Below, piece by piece: positions 45,316-54,539 of a stretch of 64,000 nucleotides of DNA (its first letter is position 1; every line of letters starts with the position of its first letter). Origin of the DNA: Caldalkalibacillus salinus. Lineage in GTDB: Bacteria > Bacillota > Bacilli > Caldalkalibacillales > JCM-10596. The notes under the pieces are model-generated. The model saw only the letters and a list, made by a program, of their open reading frames with translations. It had not been told where the DNA came from and did no database searches. The DNA lies in contig NZ_JAERVL010000001.1 of NCBI RefSeq assembly GCF_016745835.1, forward strand, positions 744,001-808,000, in the 5' to 3' direction. Made by a program: the position numbers and the translations under genes.

Positions 45316-45363
45316 TTGACAGTGAAAGGATAGTGGTATACTATTAAGTCAGTCAGTACTGAC
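45316..45363 (+). promoter_or_regulatory. promoter and palindromic operator of the TetR gene
   Basis: TTGACA at 45316, 17-bp spacer, TACTAT at 45339, then the perfect 12-bp palindrome GTCAGTACTGAC at 45352-45363. The same palindrome with one change precedes the downstream exporter gene. Confidence 0.75.
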
Positions 45364-45387
45364 ATTATTTTGGGGGTTGAGTAACGA

Positions 45388-45978
45388 ATGGCTTCAAGTC
45401 GAAAAAAGGAAACTTCAGAAAAAATTATGGATGCGGCTATTGAGCTGTTTTCTAAGAATGGATTTGACGGTGTGACAACAGAGGAAATCGCTGCCGCAGC
45501 TGGTTTTAGTGAGAAGACGTTGTTTCGCCATTTCAAAAGTAAGCAGAATTTATTAGAGCAGGCCATTGATCGCTATCACTATGCAGATGAAATGCGTGCG
45601 ATTTTTGACAATGAGCTTAGTGGGAATGTATATGATGATTTGAGGTTAATTAGTGAGAATTACCACAGGATTATGTACCGAAACCGCAAGATGCTGCGAG
45701 TGATTATGAAAGTCGGAAATAACCTTCCGGGACTGCATCAATATGCTCATAGGCATCCGAGAGCATTGCAGGAATTTTTAACTCAATATTTTGGGGATAT
45801 GAAAAAACAAAATAAACTGCGTGATGTAGATGAAGAAAAGGTAGCGATTACTTTTTTGTATATGAACTTTGGTTTAGCACAGGGAAGAATGAATGAGGAC
45901 CCGGCGTTTTCTGATGAAGAATTTAAAGCATTGTTGAAAGAAAGTGTTGACCTTTTTACTAGGGGATTAACTCCCTAA
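45388..45978 (+). CDS. TetR/AcrR-family repressor (MFS-linked)
   Basis: A 196-residue regulator with an N-terminal helix-turn-helix, EKIMDAAIELFSKNGFDGVTTEEIAAAAGFSEKTLFRHFKSKQNLLEQAI, and a helical ligand domain. GGGGGTTGAG precedes ATG. Both its own promoter and that of the MFS gene 158 bp downstream carry the GTCAGTAC-GAC operator, so it is probably an autoregulated repressor of that exporter. Confidence 0.92.
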   Translation: MASSRKKETSEKIMDAAIELFSKNGFDGVTTEEIAAAAGFSEKTLFRHFKSKQNLLEQAIDRYHYADEMRAIFDNELSGNVYDDLRLISENYHRIMYRNRKMLRVIMKVGNNLPGLHQYAHRHPRALQEFLTQYFGDMKKQNKLRDVDEEKVAITFLYMNFGLAQGRMNEDPAFSDEEFKALLKESVDLFTRGLTP

Positions 45979-46102
45979 TTAAACTCCCTCATCATTTTTT
46001 TACTATAAAGCATCATTAATATCAACGAAAGCATAAGAAAAACTAAAACTTCTATTAAGATTGGGTAAGAAGCCAAGTTTTTCTTTACTGCTATAAATGT
46101 CA

Positions 46103-46114
46103 GTCAGTACAGAC
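46103..46114 (+). promoter_or_regulatory. TetR operator at the MFS promoter
   Basis: GTCAGTACAGAC matches the palindrome before the TetR gene in 11 of 12 bases, and the preceding TCA is also shared. It lies 21 nt before the MFS start codon. Confidence 0.75.
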
Positions 46115-46135
46115 TAACCTTAAGGAGGAATGAGA

Positions 46136-47509
46136 ATGATAAATATAATGAGGAAACGCAATGAAACGTTGCTCATTTTAGTGATGTTAACCGTTACCCT
46201 GTCCTCTATGAGTATTCTGCTTTTCAACTTTGTCCTTCCGTTAATCCGGGAGGAGTTTCAACTCAATAGCTCCCAAGTCAGTTGGGTTACCTCTTCGTAT
46301 ACGCTTTTATACGGAATTGGAACGGCTATTTATGGAAAAATGGCCGATCGTTACAAACTGAAGCACTTGTTAACATTTGGCTTAATTGTATTCAGTTTAG
46401 CTTCTTTACTTGGCTTCTTTTCCACTTCCTACTGGCTGCTGTTGGTCGCAAGATGTCTACAGGCTATCGGAGCTGCATCTATTCCGGCGGCTGCAACGCT
46501 AATCCCGATTCGCTATTATCCATTGGAACAGAGAGGCAAAGCGATGGGTACCGTATTTGCTGGTGTCGCGCTAGGAAATGCACTTGGTCCAATGACTTCC
46601 GCAATGATTGTTAGTGTGTTGGATTGGAGGTGGTTGTTTGCGGTTCCAATGTTACTGGTATTCACCTTACCCCTTTATATAAAATTTCTGGGAGACGAAC
46701 AAACGACGGAATCAAGAATTGATTGGCTGGGCGGCGCTTTGTTGGCAGTCAGTGTGGCACAATTTTTATTAGCTGCCACGATTTATATAGGATGGGTGAT
46801 TGGCGGAGTGATCGCGTTCATCTGTTTTATCACACGTATCCGTACTGCTAAGGATCCATTTGTGCAACCGGTGCTTTTTAAGAATCGAGCGTACACTTTT
46901 TATCTTATGCTAGCATTTGTTGTCACAGGCATTGGTTATTCTTTATTTTTCACCACTCCTTTATTTCTGGCAGAGGTGCATGATCTTCAAGCGAGTATTA
47001 TTGGTTTAGTGATGGTGCCTGCCGCAGCAGTTACAGCACTTTTGAACCGGCAGGGAGGACAGCTGGCAGATAGCAAAGGTCCAAACGTTTTATTCTTTAT
47101 TGCCTCGGTATTATTGTTCTCTTGTTACTTCCTTTTGTCCACGTTTATTGGTTCCAGTGTATGGCTGATTGCTTGTTTGCTTATATTGGGGTACGTAGGT
47201 CAATCGTTCATGGGGATTGTGATGTCGAGGTCAATTTCGTTAACGTTGCCGTCGAAGCATGCAGGTATAGGTATGGGGTTGTTAATGATGCAAAACTTTA
47301 TTTCAGGTTCGTTTGCTATTGCAGTTTATAGTAGGATCATTGATTTTGAAACAAGCCGTTCATGGAATCCGCTATCTGCCTCTTTGGCGGGATCTATCTA
47401 CAGTAATCTCTTTCTAGGGTTGGCGATTTTGTGTGTGGCTGTTTTTGCTATATATCGTTATAACGTGCGACATAGTTCAAAAAGAAGCATGCGGGAAATT
47501 GAGGGATGA
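46136..47509 (+). CDS. MFS exporter, TetL/TetK-like 14-TM type
   Basis: A 457-residue integral membrane protein with about 14 TM helices. N-terminal region FVLPLIREEFQLNSSQVSWVTSSYTLLYGIGTAIYGKMADRYKLKHLL is the DHA2/14-TM drug exporter start, and motif C-like GVALGNALGPMTSAMIV follows RCLQAIGAASIPAAATLI. Length and pattern match TetA(L)-type antiporters, though drug range cannot be inferred. I use ATG 46136, 7 nt after AAGGAGG. It is controlled by the upstream TetR through a shared operator. Confidence 0.88.
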   Translation: MINIMRKRNETLLILVMLTVTLSSMSILLFNFVLPLIREEFQLNSSQVSWVTSSYTLLYGIGTAIYGKMADRYKLKHLLTFGLIVFSLASLLGFFSTSYWLLLVARCLQAIGAASIPAAATLIPIRYYPLEQRGKAMGTVFAGVALGNALGPMTSAMIVSVLDWRWLFAVPMLLVFTLPLYIKFLGDEQTTESRIDWLGGALLAVSVAQFLLAATIYIGWVIGGVIAFICFITRIRTAKDPFVQPVLFKNRAYTFYLMLAFVVTGIGYSLFFTTPLFLAEVHDLQASIIGLVMVPAAAVTALLNRQGGQLADSKGPNVLFFIASVLLFSCYFLLSTFIGSSVWLIACLLILGYVGQSFMGIVMSRSISLTLPSKHAGIGMGLLMMQNFISGSFAIAVYSRIIDFETSRSWNPLSASLAGSIYSNLFLGLAILCVAVFAIYRYNVRHSSKRSMREIEG

Positions 47510-47566
47510 ATATGTTGCACGTGAAGTCGTGTTACGTATTTCATAATGGTGAGAGGGGGTGATGTA

Positions 47567-47914
47567 GTGAAACTTAGACACTTAAATTTAACTGTTGATG
47601 ATGTTGAAGCTTCTCGGAAGTTCTTAGAAACATATTTTGATATGAAATGGGTTGGCGGCAACGGAAAAGGGTTTGCTGTCATGTTTGATGATGACCAGTT
47701 CGTATTGACATTAATGAAAGGGATGAACGTTCAATATCCGAAAACCTTTCATGTTGGCTTTCCTCAAGAGAGTAGAGAAAAAGTGGACGACATTAACAAG
47801 CGTCTAAAAACTGATGGTTATGAAGTGGATGCTCCGATTGAATCTCATGGATATACCTTTTATGTTCAAGCTCCAGGTGAGTTTACTGTTGAAGTTATCA
47901 AAAGAAACGGGTAG
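47567..47914 (+). CDS. VOC-family protein (glyoxalase/bleomycin-resistance fold)
   Basis: A 115-residue cytoplasmic protein with the VOC pattern: HLNLTVDDVEASRKFLETYFDM, then VMFDDDQFVLTLMKG, HVGFPQESREKVDDINKRL and FYVQAPGEFTVEVIKR with a putative metal-binding Glu. GTG 47567 follows GAGGGGGTGAT. It follows the MFS gene by 57 bp and may be in its operon. Ligand or substrate unknown. Confidence 0.82.
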   Translation: MKLRHLNLTVDDVEASRKFLETYFDMKWVGGNGKGFAVMFDDDQFVLTLMKGMNVQYPKTFHVGFPQESREKVDDINKRLKTDGYEVDAPIESHGYTFYVQAPGEFTVEVIKRNG

Positions 47915-47943
47915 AAAGTGATTAAATTTGATATAAAAATTGC

Positions 47944-47992
47944 AGACTGTAGACAAAGTACCTAAAGGTACTTCAGGTCTACGGTCTTTTTT
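47944..47992 (+). terminator. Rho-independent terminator
   Basis: AGACTGTAGAC with GTCTACGGTCT, inner stem AGTACC/GGTACT, then six T. Confidence 0.85.
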
Positions 47993-48032
47993 GTAGAATG
48001 ACGTTAAGGAAAAAGGATGAGGAGAATAGAAA

Positions 48033-48185
48033 TGTTACGATCATTTTTATCATCAATGGGGTCCACGTATCGATGGATATAAGCCAGCTGACACGTTTAG
48101 TTTTGAATATTACGATGAACGTTTTAAAGGAAATGATCATTCAGAATCGATATTAGAAGTTTGGTTTGCACTTTCTAAACTTTAG
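48033..48185 (+). pseudogene. C-terminal fragment of a GyrI-like/effector-binding domain
   Basis: A 50-residue frame ends QWGPRIDGYKPADTFSFEYY then DERFKGNDHSESILEVWFALSKL, the end of an AraC-type effector-binding (GyrI-like) domain. A stop codon sits just upstream in frame and there is no start, so only the tail survives. Confidence 0.5.
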
Positions 48186-48309
48186 GGTTTGTTAATTTTG
48201 TTAATCTTTAATGTTGCTCATTAGTTAAAAAATTACCCTACCTTCATTTTCAAAGGTTTCCCGTTCAAATAGAAATATCGTTACTACTAATCAAAAAGAG
48301 AATAGTGTT

Positions 48310-48541
48310 CTAATGATTGGCAAACCCTTTCCCAACAACAGTTTTCTTATCTACATCAACGAAAACAGTTAGTCTTCCCAAAGAATCTGTCTCTGTATTA
48401 TTAAAAGTAACAGAATAAACCTCACTTTCGTCATAAAGGGATTAGCTTACAGACAGCTCAAATTTGAAAATGGATGACTGAGGAAAGACTTTCATTTTAT
48501 ATTCCTTAACGAGGCATTTTAGTTTAAGAGTAATAGACTAT
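48310..48541 (-). pseudogene. decayed secreted-protein fragment with internal stop
   Basis: The minus strand reads about 55 residues that look coding (EYKMKVFPQSSIFKFELSVS, one TAA stop near 48446, then SLYDESEVYSVTFNNTETDS and LTVFVDVDKKTVVGKGFAN). No start or ribosome binding site remains. It resembles the C-terminus of a small exported Bacillus protein, but I cannot name the family. Confidence 0.4.
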
Positions 48542-48546
48542 TTACG

Positions 48547-48575
48547 AACAGCCACCATTTGAGTGGCTGTTTCTA
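48547..48575 (+). terminator. hairpin before the YesM-type kinase gene
   Basis: ACAGCCAC with GTGGCTGT around a 7-nt loop, then TTTCTATTTG. A weak terminator or leader hairpin. Confidence 0.55.
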
Positions 48576-48630
48576 TTTGTTATGATAAGATGTGTGAATA
48601 TAAAGAAAACTCTTATAAGTGGGTGAAGAT

Positions 48631-50145
48631 ATGAATGTAACCATTCAAAATAAGCTTACGGCCTATTTCTGTATTTTAATCATATCCATGAGTGTCGTTA
48701 CTTTTTATATTTATCAAAGTAGTGAGAGATCGATTCGTCAGTACGATGACATCCTGCAGAGGTTTCTGTTGTTAAATGAGATCACGCAACGGAACAACCA
48801 AGTACATGAGTTGTTCCAGTCCTATTTACTCGTGCCCACTGAGGATAAACGACGTCAGTATGAAGAGTACAGGGCAGACATTCAGCAGTTACAAGGAGAA
48901 TTCGCTCAACTGGAGGTAGCTGATGAGGTACGTCCCATGCATAAAAACTATTATCATATGCTCTCCTATTTCTTTAATCGGATGGATCTGGCGATGGACA
49001 CGTACACGAAGCACAGCTGGGAGCATTTTCAATATAGAGAAGATGTGCAGAAGGTGGCCTCATGGTTAAATGAAACGAGTCTATCTTTTATCCATCATGA
49101 ATTGCAAAGTTATCATGAATTACATCATGGTATTTTAATGAAAAATCAGCATCACCTGTCCTTAGGATTGATGGCCGTCATTTTCTTTTTTAATCTGAGC
49201 CTGTTATTCACCTATGTGTTCTGTAAGAGAGTAACGGACCCCATACGGTTCCTCGCCAAACAAGCCAAAGAACTTTCCAAAGGGCGCTTTGATATTGAAG
49301 ATGCACCAGAGAATAGGCAAGATGAGTTTGCGATCCTAAACCGGACGTTTAATCAGATGAAAAGAAGTATCCAGAAATTAATTCTCGAAATGAAGCAAAA
49401 AGCTGCGCTTGAAACGGAGCTGAAAGAACAAACGATACAAAATATTGAAATGAACCATCTGTTAAAAGAAATGGAACTGCGCACTTTACAGAATCAAATG
49501 AATCCGCACTTTTTATTTAATACGCTTAATACGTTATCCAAGATGGCCTATATTGAGGGGGCAGAAAAATCTAGCGATCTCATTGTTTCCGTGTCCAGCC
49601 TCCTGCGTTACTGCCTAAAGTCTTTAGATCAGCCGGTCACGTTAAAAGATGAGATTAATCATGTTCGTGATTATTTTGAGATTCAAAGGAGTCGTTTTGG
49701 CCAGCGCGTCACGTTTGATATGAATATTGACAGCAATGACTTATCTCACACTGTGCCACTTTTGACGTTACAGCCATTGGTTGAAAATGCGTGTATTCAT
49801 GGCATTGATACGTTGGAGGAAGGCGCCGTCATACGTGTCAATGTTTATGATACACAGGGTCATACACTTATTGACGTTTATGATAATGGGGTAGGCATAG
49901 ATGAAGAGACATTAGAAGAGACCTTATCTCATCTGCAAAATCAGCAGGTTCAACAGAACGACCTACAGTCAACGAATCGAAAAGGTCATACGACAGGGAT
50001 TGGTTTATCGAATGTGTTCAAACGATTATCTTTATTCTATCAAGATCACAATGTCATGGATATCCATTCAAAACCAGGAGAAGGGACACGCATTCGATTA
50101 AAACTTCCCAAACAAAATACTCAATTAAATGAGGGGGTCTCATGA
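48631..50145 (+). CDS. YesM-type sensor histidine kinase
   Basis: A 504-residue membrane kinase: TM1 near residues 8-27, an extracellular sensing domain of about 155 residues, TM2 near 175-197, HAMP (KRVTDPIRFLAKQAKELSKG) and a His_kinase domain LQNQMNPHFLFNTLNTLSKMAYIEG with the phospho-His in NPHF, followed by the ATPase domain (PLTLQPLVENACIHGID, DNGVGID, GIGLSNVFKRL). YesM/YesN pairs control polysaccharide uptake and degradation genes. It overlaps the response regulator by 4 bp (ATGA). The GH3 and ABC genes that follow are the likely targets. Confidence 0.92.
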   Translation: MNVTIQNKLTAYFCILIISMSVVTFYIYQSSERSIRQYDDILQRFLLLNEITQRNNQVHELFQSYLLVPTEDKRRQYEEYRADIQQLQGEFAQLEVADEVRPMHKNYYHMLSYFFNRMDLAMDTYTKHSWEHFQYREDVQKVASWLNETSLSFIHHELQSYHELHHGILMKNQHHLSLGLMAVIFFFNLSLLFTYVFCKRVTDPIRFLAKQAKELSKGRFDIEDAPENRQDEFAILNRTFNQMKRSIQKLILEMKQKAALETELKEQTIQNIEMNHLLKEMELRTLQNQMNPHFLFNTLNTLSKMAYIEGAEKSSDLIVSVSSLLRYCLKSLDQPVTLKDEINHVRDYFEIQRSRFGQRVTFDMNIDSNDLSHTVPLLTLQPLVENACIHGIDTLEEGAVIRVNVYDTQGHTLIDVYDNGVGIDEETLEETLSHLQNQQVQQNDLQSTNRKGHTTGIGLSNVFKRLSLFYQDHNVMDIHSKPGEGTRIRLKLPKQNTQLNEGVS

Positions 50146-51722
50146 TGTATAAACTTTTAATCGTTGACGATGAAGGATTGGAAAGACAAGCTTTAAGATC
50201 AATGTTAGAGCAGATGATGGATGATATAGAGGTCGTGGGTGAAGCGGAAAATGGGAGAAAAGCAATCGAACTAGCCGATCAGTTGAGACCCGATATTGTC
50301 ACAATGGATATCAAAATGCCGGGAATGGATGGACTTGAAGCGATTGAAGAGATCCAAACCATTGAACCCAATGTTAAATTTATTGTGCTCTCAGCCTTTG
50401 ATACATTCAGTTATGCTCAGGAGGCTATGAAGCTTAAAGTGACGCACTATTTGTTAAAACCGTATAAACGAGATGAATTAATAAAAACAGTTGGTGATAT
50501 CTGCGGTCAAGTCGATCAAGAGCGTGAGGAACGTCAAGAAAAACGAGACTTAAGAGATCGGGTCGGACATGTTCAGAACCTAGCGGAAATAGAGTGGGTT
50601 TCGACTTTAATCCATGATCAGGTTCAGGATATGTCTCTACAAGAGTTAAATCACCTATTAGATATAAAGGTCCACTATGGCGTCGGTGTGATTCTTCATT
50701 GTTATACCAAAGATCAATGCCAGATGGATCAAGGGCAAAAACAGGCTTTGTATAGGCATATTAAAGCAACCATTAAAAAAAGAACACCATGCCTGGTGGG
50801 ACCGATGATGGGGCAACATCTCCCTATTTTTATACTAAAAGAAAAAGAAAACCTGTCCATGTCCTTACGAAGTCATGCTGTCTTTGCTATACGTGATTTA
50901 TTTAAAGCGGTCTCTAAGGATTCAACTTTCCGAACCATTCATGTATGTGCAGGCGTTGGCCGCCAATATGATTCGTTAGAAGGATTAAAACATTCTTACC
51001 ACGAAGCATTGATTGCGTCCAGAGATCAGTTCTATAAAGCGAATATTCGTTTTTATGAAGATCTCCTGCAAGAGGGAGATTCCCATGGGATCCCTTTTGA
51101 TAAAGAGAAATTATTCATTCAAGCGATTCAAAAGAGCGATGAAGAGCAAGCTCTACCATTATTTGAAGCACTCTTCACTCACATTCTTCAAACACAAGAG
51201 GGTCAATTGGCGCAGATTATCCGCTATGTCACAGAACTGTTTGTTGTCATGACACGTATGAATGAAGAACTAGGGGGACTGACACATGAGATGACTGATT
51301 TCAGTCATGTTTCCTCTATTGAGCAATTAAGAGAAACGGCTCTCTACCGGTTAAAAATCATCATCAAACGTATGAGAGATGAAGATGAAAAGCAATCTGC
51401 AAGCTTACTGGAAAAAGCTAAGTTATATATCGAGGAGCACTACAATGAGGAGATGACATTGGACTCCGTTTCCAAATATATTAATTTGAGCCCTTATTAC
51501 TTTAGTAAAATTTTTAAAGAAGCATTTCAAATGAATTTCATTGATTATTTGACCCATATCCGAATTGAAAAAGCCAAATCCCTCATGGCATCTTCAAGTT
51601 ACAGTTTAAAAGAAATTTGTTATGAAGTCGGTTACCGTGACCCCAACTATTTCAGTCGTGTTTTTAAAAAAAGTGAAGGAATAACGCCCTCTGAGTATCG
51701 GGTCAAACAAGGACAGAGCTAA
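50142..51722 (+). CDS. YesN-type response regulator with AraC DNA-binding domain
   Basis: A 526-residue regulator. Receiver domain (residues 1-120: LLIVDDEGLERQAL, phosphoacceptor in DIVTMDIKMPGMDG, LLKPYKRDE), a long helical linker, and a C-terminal AraC-type double helix-turn-helix (AKLYIEEHYNEEMTLDSVSK, YFSKIFKEAFQMNFIDYLTHIR, ICYEVGYRDPNYFSRVFKKSEGITPSEYR). Partner of the YesM-type kinase. It probably activates the carbohydrate genes downstream; a terminator separates it from the GH3 gene. Confidence 0.93.
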   Translation: MMYKLLIVDDEGLERQALRSMLEQMMDDIEVVGEAENGRKAIELADQLRPDIVTMDIKMPGMDGLEAIEEIQTIEPNVKFIVLSAFDTFSYAQEAMKLKVTHYLLKPYKRDELIKTVGDICGQVDQEREERQEKRDLRDRVGHVQNLAEIEWVSTLIHDQVQDMSLQELNHLLDIKVHYGVGVILHCYTKDQCQMDQGQKQALYRHIKATIKKRTPCLVGPMMGQHLPIFILKEKENLSMSLRSHAVFAIRDLFKAVSKDSTFRTIHVCAGVGRQYDSLEGLKHSYHEALIASRDQFYKANIRFYEDLLQEGDSHGIPFDKEKLFIQAIQKSDEEQALPLFEALFTHILQTQEGQLAQIIRYVTELFVVMTRMNEELGGLTHEMTDFSHVSSIEQLRETALYRLKIIIKRMRDEDEKQSASLLEKAKLYIEEHYNEEMTLDSVSKYINLSPYYFSKIFKEAFQMNFIDYLTHIRIEKAKSLMASSSYSLKEICYEVGYRDPNYFSRVFKKSEGITPSEYRVKQGQS

Positions 51723-51740
51723 ATGAATACGGGCACCAAA

Positions 51741-51776
51741 AACCTCTTCTGAACCTTAGTTCAAAAGAGGTTTTTT
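51741..51776 (+). terminator. Rho-independent terminator
   Basis: AACCTCTT(C)TGAAC with GTTCA(A)AAGAGGTT, then a T run, after the YesN-type gene. Confidence 0.9.
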
Positions 51777-51878
51777 GTAGGGGAGACTTAACGCTAAGGA
51801 CAAAATAATCCAGTATCATCACATTAATTTGAAGCTTATTTTGAAAATTTTATATATTTTATTTGTTATCATTTTAAT

Positions 51879-51892
51879 TGTAAGCGTTTACA
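51879..51892 (+). promoter_or_regulatory. cre box (CcpA site) before GH3 gene
   Basis: TGTAAGCGTTTACA fully matches the consensus TGWAANCGNTNWCA and is part of a 16-bp near-palindrome. A promoter-like TTGAAA (51841) and TGTTAT (51864) lie just upstream, so CcpA would block transcription near the start site when preferred sugars are present. Confidence 0.85.
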
Positions 51893-51924
51893 AAATACAA
51901 AAAATGAAAAAAGGGAGGTCAATC

Positions 51925-54255
51925 ATGAAGAGATTGAAGATTTTCTTGTCATTGGCACTTGCTTTAACGTTGGTACTACCCGTGTATGGTGACCCAACAG
52001 CCGCCACACAGGAGGAGCAACCGCCACAGTTAGTTGATGAAGCATCTATTGAAGCTGTCATAGATGCTATGACGTTGAGAGAAAAGGCTGCTTTACTTGT
52101 AGGAGGCAATAAGGAAGTCCTAGAAGAAACCGATAATGAAATTATTGGTGATCAGGCTACGAAAGTACCCGGTGCAGCTGGCCAAACGCAAGGCATACCA
52201 CGTTTAGGGATTCCATCCATTGTGATGGCAGACGGCCCTATGGGTGTCAGAATTAGCCCAACAAGAGAAGAGGATGAGCATACTTACCACGCGACTCAAT
52301 TCCCACTTCCAATAAGCATTGGCGCCTCATGGGATACAGAGCTGGTTAATGAAATGGGAAACACAATCAGTGATGAAATGAGAGCATACGGAATTGATTT
52401 GTTACTAGCCCCAGGATTAAACACTCAGAGTTACCTTCTTAACGGGAGAAATCATGAATATTTTTCAGAGGATCCAGTCCTAACAGGGAAAATGACGAGT
52501 GCTTTTACAGATGGGGTTCAAGAAAATGGTGTAGGCGTCACGCTTAAGCATTTGGCAGCTTACAATCAGAGAGCAGATAATAATGTCGATTCAATTGTGA
52601 GTCAGAGAGCTTTAAGAGAAATATATCTTAAAGGTTTTGAGATGGCTGTAAAAGACGCTGATCCATGGGCCGTTATGGACTCCTATAATAAGATCAATGG
52701 CACATGGGCCACTGAGCATCAAGCACTTTTAACAGATGTGTTAAGAGACGATTGGGGATTCAACGGCATTGCCATGACCGATTGGGAATTTGGTGCTAGA
52801 AACGTCGCTAAACAGATGGAGGCGGGGACAAACTTACTGATGCCCGGTCGACCGGAGCAAGTAGACGCCATCGTCGATGCGGTTAACAGTGGGACTCTCG
52901 ATGAAGCGATTTTAGATCGCAATGTTGAAGAGATGCTACGTATCATTGTTCAAACACCAACATTTAAAGGTGAGACGGTATCTAACAATCCTGATCTGAA
53001 TAGAAATGCCAAGGTTTCAAGACAAGCGGCAGCGGACGGGATGGTTCTACTTAAAAATGAAGGAAATGCCCTACCGATTGATCCGGATGTCAGTGTTTCA
53101 GTATTTGGTACACCACAAATCGAACCCATGTTTGGTGGAAGAGGAAGCTCTCTCAATTTTCCCGCTGAGCAGGTAGGGATTGTTGAAGGTTTAGATAACG
53201 CTGGATTCCAATTGAATAAAGATTTGTATGAGAAATATGAGACGTATGTGGAGGAATTAAGAGCCACTGATGAATATAAACAAACACCAGGTAACTTTTT
53301 TGTTTCAACTTTTCCCACCCTACCGGAAATGGATGTGACTGAAGAGGCTGTCACGGCAGCAGAAAACACTGATGCAGCTATCATTGTTTTAGCATCTGAA
53401 TTCGGAAGTTACGGCAATGATAGATCAAAGGAAGATTTTTATTTGTCCGATTCTAAACAACAAATGATAGAGCATGTCTCAGCAGCTTATCGTGCTCAAG
53501 GTAAACCTGTTATTGCCATATTGAACGTTGAAGGTCCGTTGGAAGTGGTGAGCTGGCGAGATAAAGTTGATGCCATTGTCGTTGGATGGCAGCCGGGACA
53601 GGAGTTTGGTCATGCGTTAGCAGACGTCATCACAGGAGCCGTTAATCCATCAGGAAAACTTCCGTTGACATGGCCAGTAGACTATAGTGATCTTCCGTAT
53701 GCTGACAGATACCCTGGCGATGGTGAATTGGTATATGAAGAAGATATTTATGTCGGGTACCGTTACAATACAACATTTGATGTCACACCTGCTTATGCAT
53801 TTGGATACGGCTTATCTTACACTGATTTTAATTATAGTCATGTGAGAACAACTCGAAATGGTCAGTTTAAAGACAAAATCACGATCTTTACAACGATAGA
53901 GAATACAGGAGATACGGTTGGGAGAGAAGTGGTGCAGGTTTATGTCAGCAAGCCAGATGGAAAACTTGAGAAACCGGAGCTAGAATTAGCGGCTTTCGGT
54001 AAAACAAAAGAACTACGCCCCAATCAGAGAGAGAATCTAAAATTTGAGCTCCAGGCAAAAGACATTGCTTCATTTGATGAAGAGTTATCCGCATGGGTTC
54101 TAGAACAAGGAACGTACGAAGTAAAAGTAGGCTCTTCATCCACAGATATTAAAGGGACAGTCGCATTTACTGTCAAACAGGACACTATAGTAGAAGAAGT
54201 GAATGATGTTTTAGCACCACAAGTAGACATTGATAGACTCTCTAAGGGAAATTGA
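51925..54255 (+). CDS. secreted glycoside hydrolase family 3 (beta-glucosidase type)
   Basis: A 776-residue secreted enzyme. Signal peptide at residues 1-22 (RLKIFLSLALALTLVLP). The GH3 N-terminal barrel contains GIPSIVMADGPMGVRIS, VGVTLKHLAAYNQ and the nucleophile Asp in GIAMTDWEFGARN. The C-terminal alpha/beta sandwich has DGMVLLKNEGNALPI and AYRAQGKPVIAILNVEGPLEVV, followed by a fibronectin III-like domain (GREVVQVYVSKPDGKLEKPELELAAFGKT). It releases terminal sugars from beta-linked oligosaccharides. ATG 51925 follows AAGGGAGGTC; the longer in-frame start at 51829 crosses the cre box. Substrate not determinable. Confidence 0.93.
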   Translation: MKRLKIFLSLALALTLVLPVYGDPTAATQEEQPPQLVDEASIEAVIDAMTLREKAALLVGGNKEVLEETDNEIIGDQATKVPGAAGQTQGIPRLGIPSIVMADGPMGVRISPTREEDEHTYHATQFPLPISIGASWDTELVNEMGNTISDEMRAYGIDLLLAPGLNTQSYLLNGRNHEYFSEDPVLTGKMTSAFTDGVQENGVGVTLKHLAAYNQRADNNVDSIVSQRALREIYLKGFEMAVKDADPWAVMDSYNKINGTWATEHQALLTDVLRDDWGFNGIAMTDWEFGARNVAKQMEAGTNLLMPGRPEQVDAIVDAVNSGTLDEAILDRNVEEMLRIIVQTPTFKGETVSNNPDLNRNAKVSRQAAADGMVLLKNEGNALPIDPDVSVSVFGTPQIEPMFGGRGSSLNFPAEQVGIVEGLDNAGFQLNKDLYEKYETYVEELRATDEYKQTPGNFFVSTFPTLPEMDVTEEAVTAAENTDAAIIVLASEFGSYGNDRSKEDFYLSDSKQQMIEHVSAAYRAQGKPVIAILNVEGPLEVVSWRDKVDAIVVGWQPGQEFGHALADVITGAVNPSGKLPLTWPVDYSDLPYADRYPGDGELVYEEDIYVGYRYNTTFDVTPAYAFGYGLSYTDFNYSHVRTTRNGQFKDKITIFTTIENTGDTVGREVVQVYVSKPDGKLEKPELELAAFGKTKELRPNQRENLKFELQAKDIASFDEELSAWVLEQGTYEVKVGSSSTDIKGTVAFTVKQDTIVEEVNDVLAPQVDIDRLSKGN

Positions 54256-54299
54256 TCTTTAGTTTTTATAAACGGTAAAGTGTACTCACGTTCTAAAAT

Positions 54300-54342
54300 C
54301 CCATTGTAGGTTCTATCACGATGATATCTACAATGGGTTTCT
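54300..54342 (+). terminator. probable terminator
   Basis: CCCATTGTAG with CTACAATGGG around an 18-nt loop, then TTTCTT, after the GH3 gene. Confidence 0.7.
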
Positions 54343-54498
54343 TATGAGGATAAAAACAAAAAATGCTAGCCTTAACGACCTCTGATAAGCATAAGCTTTA
54401 AAAAGAAACGGGAAGCATCTTAAAAATGTCTAGCAAATAACAATATACTACAGGTTTTCATTCAACCATAACGACTCATTTTATGATTAAATAGGTTA

Positions 54499-54512
54499 TG
54501 AAAACGGTTACA
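54499..54512 (+). promoter_or_regulatory. cre box (CcpA site) before the binding-protein gene
   Basis: TGAAAACGGTTACA fits the cre consensus at all positions, 28 nt before the start codon, with a TATGAT -10 candidate at 54482. An in-frame ATG lies inside it, which makes the open frame look 14 codons longer than the real gene. Confidence 0.8.
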
Positions 54513-54539
54513 AGTTGTCTAAAACCAAGGGGGAATAAA

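Noticed and set aside
51829-51924. Upstream extension of the GH3 gene (32 extra codons)
   Set aside because: It contains the cre box and a second hydrophobic stretch; the internal ATG has the ribosome binding site and a normal signal peptide.
54498-54539. Upstream extension of the binding-protein gene
   Set aside because: The first codons are the cre box itself; the ATG at 54540 has the ribosome binding site and lipoprotein signal.
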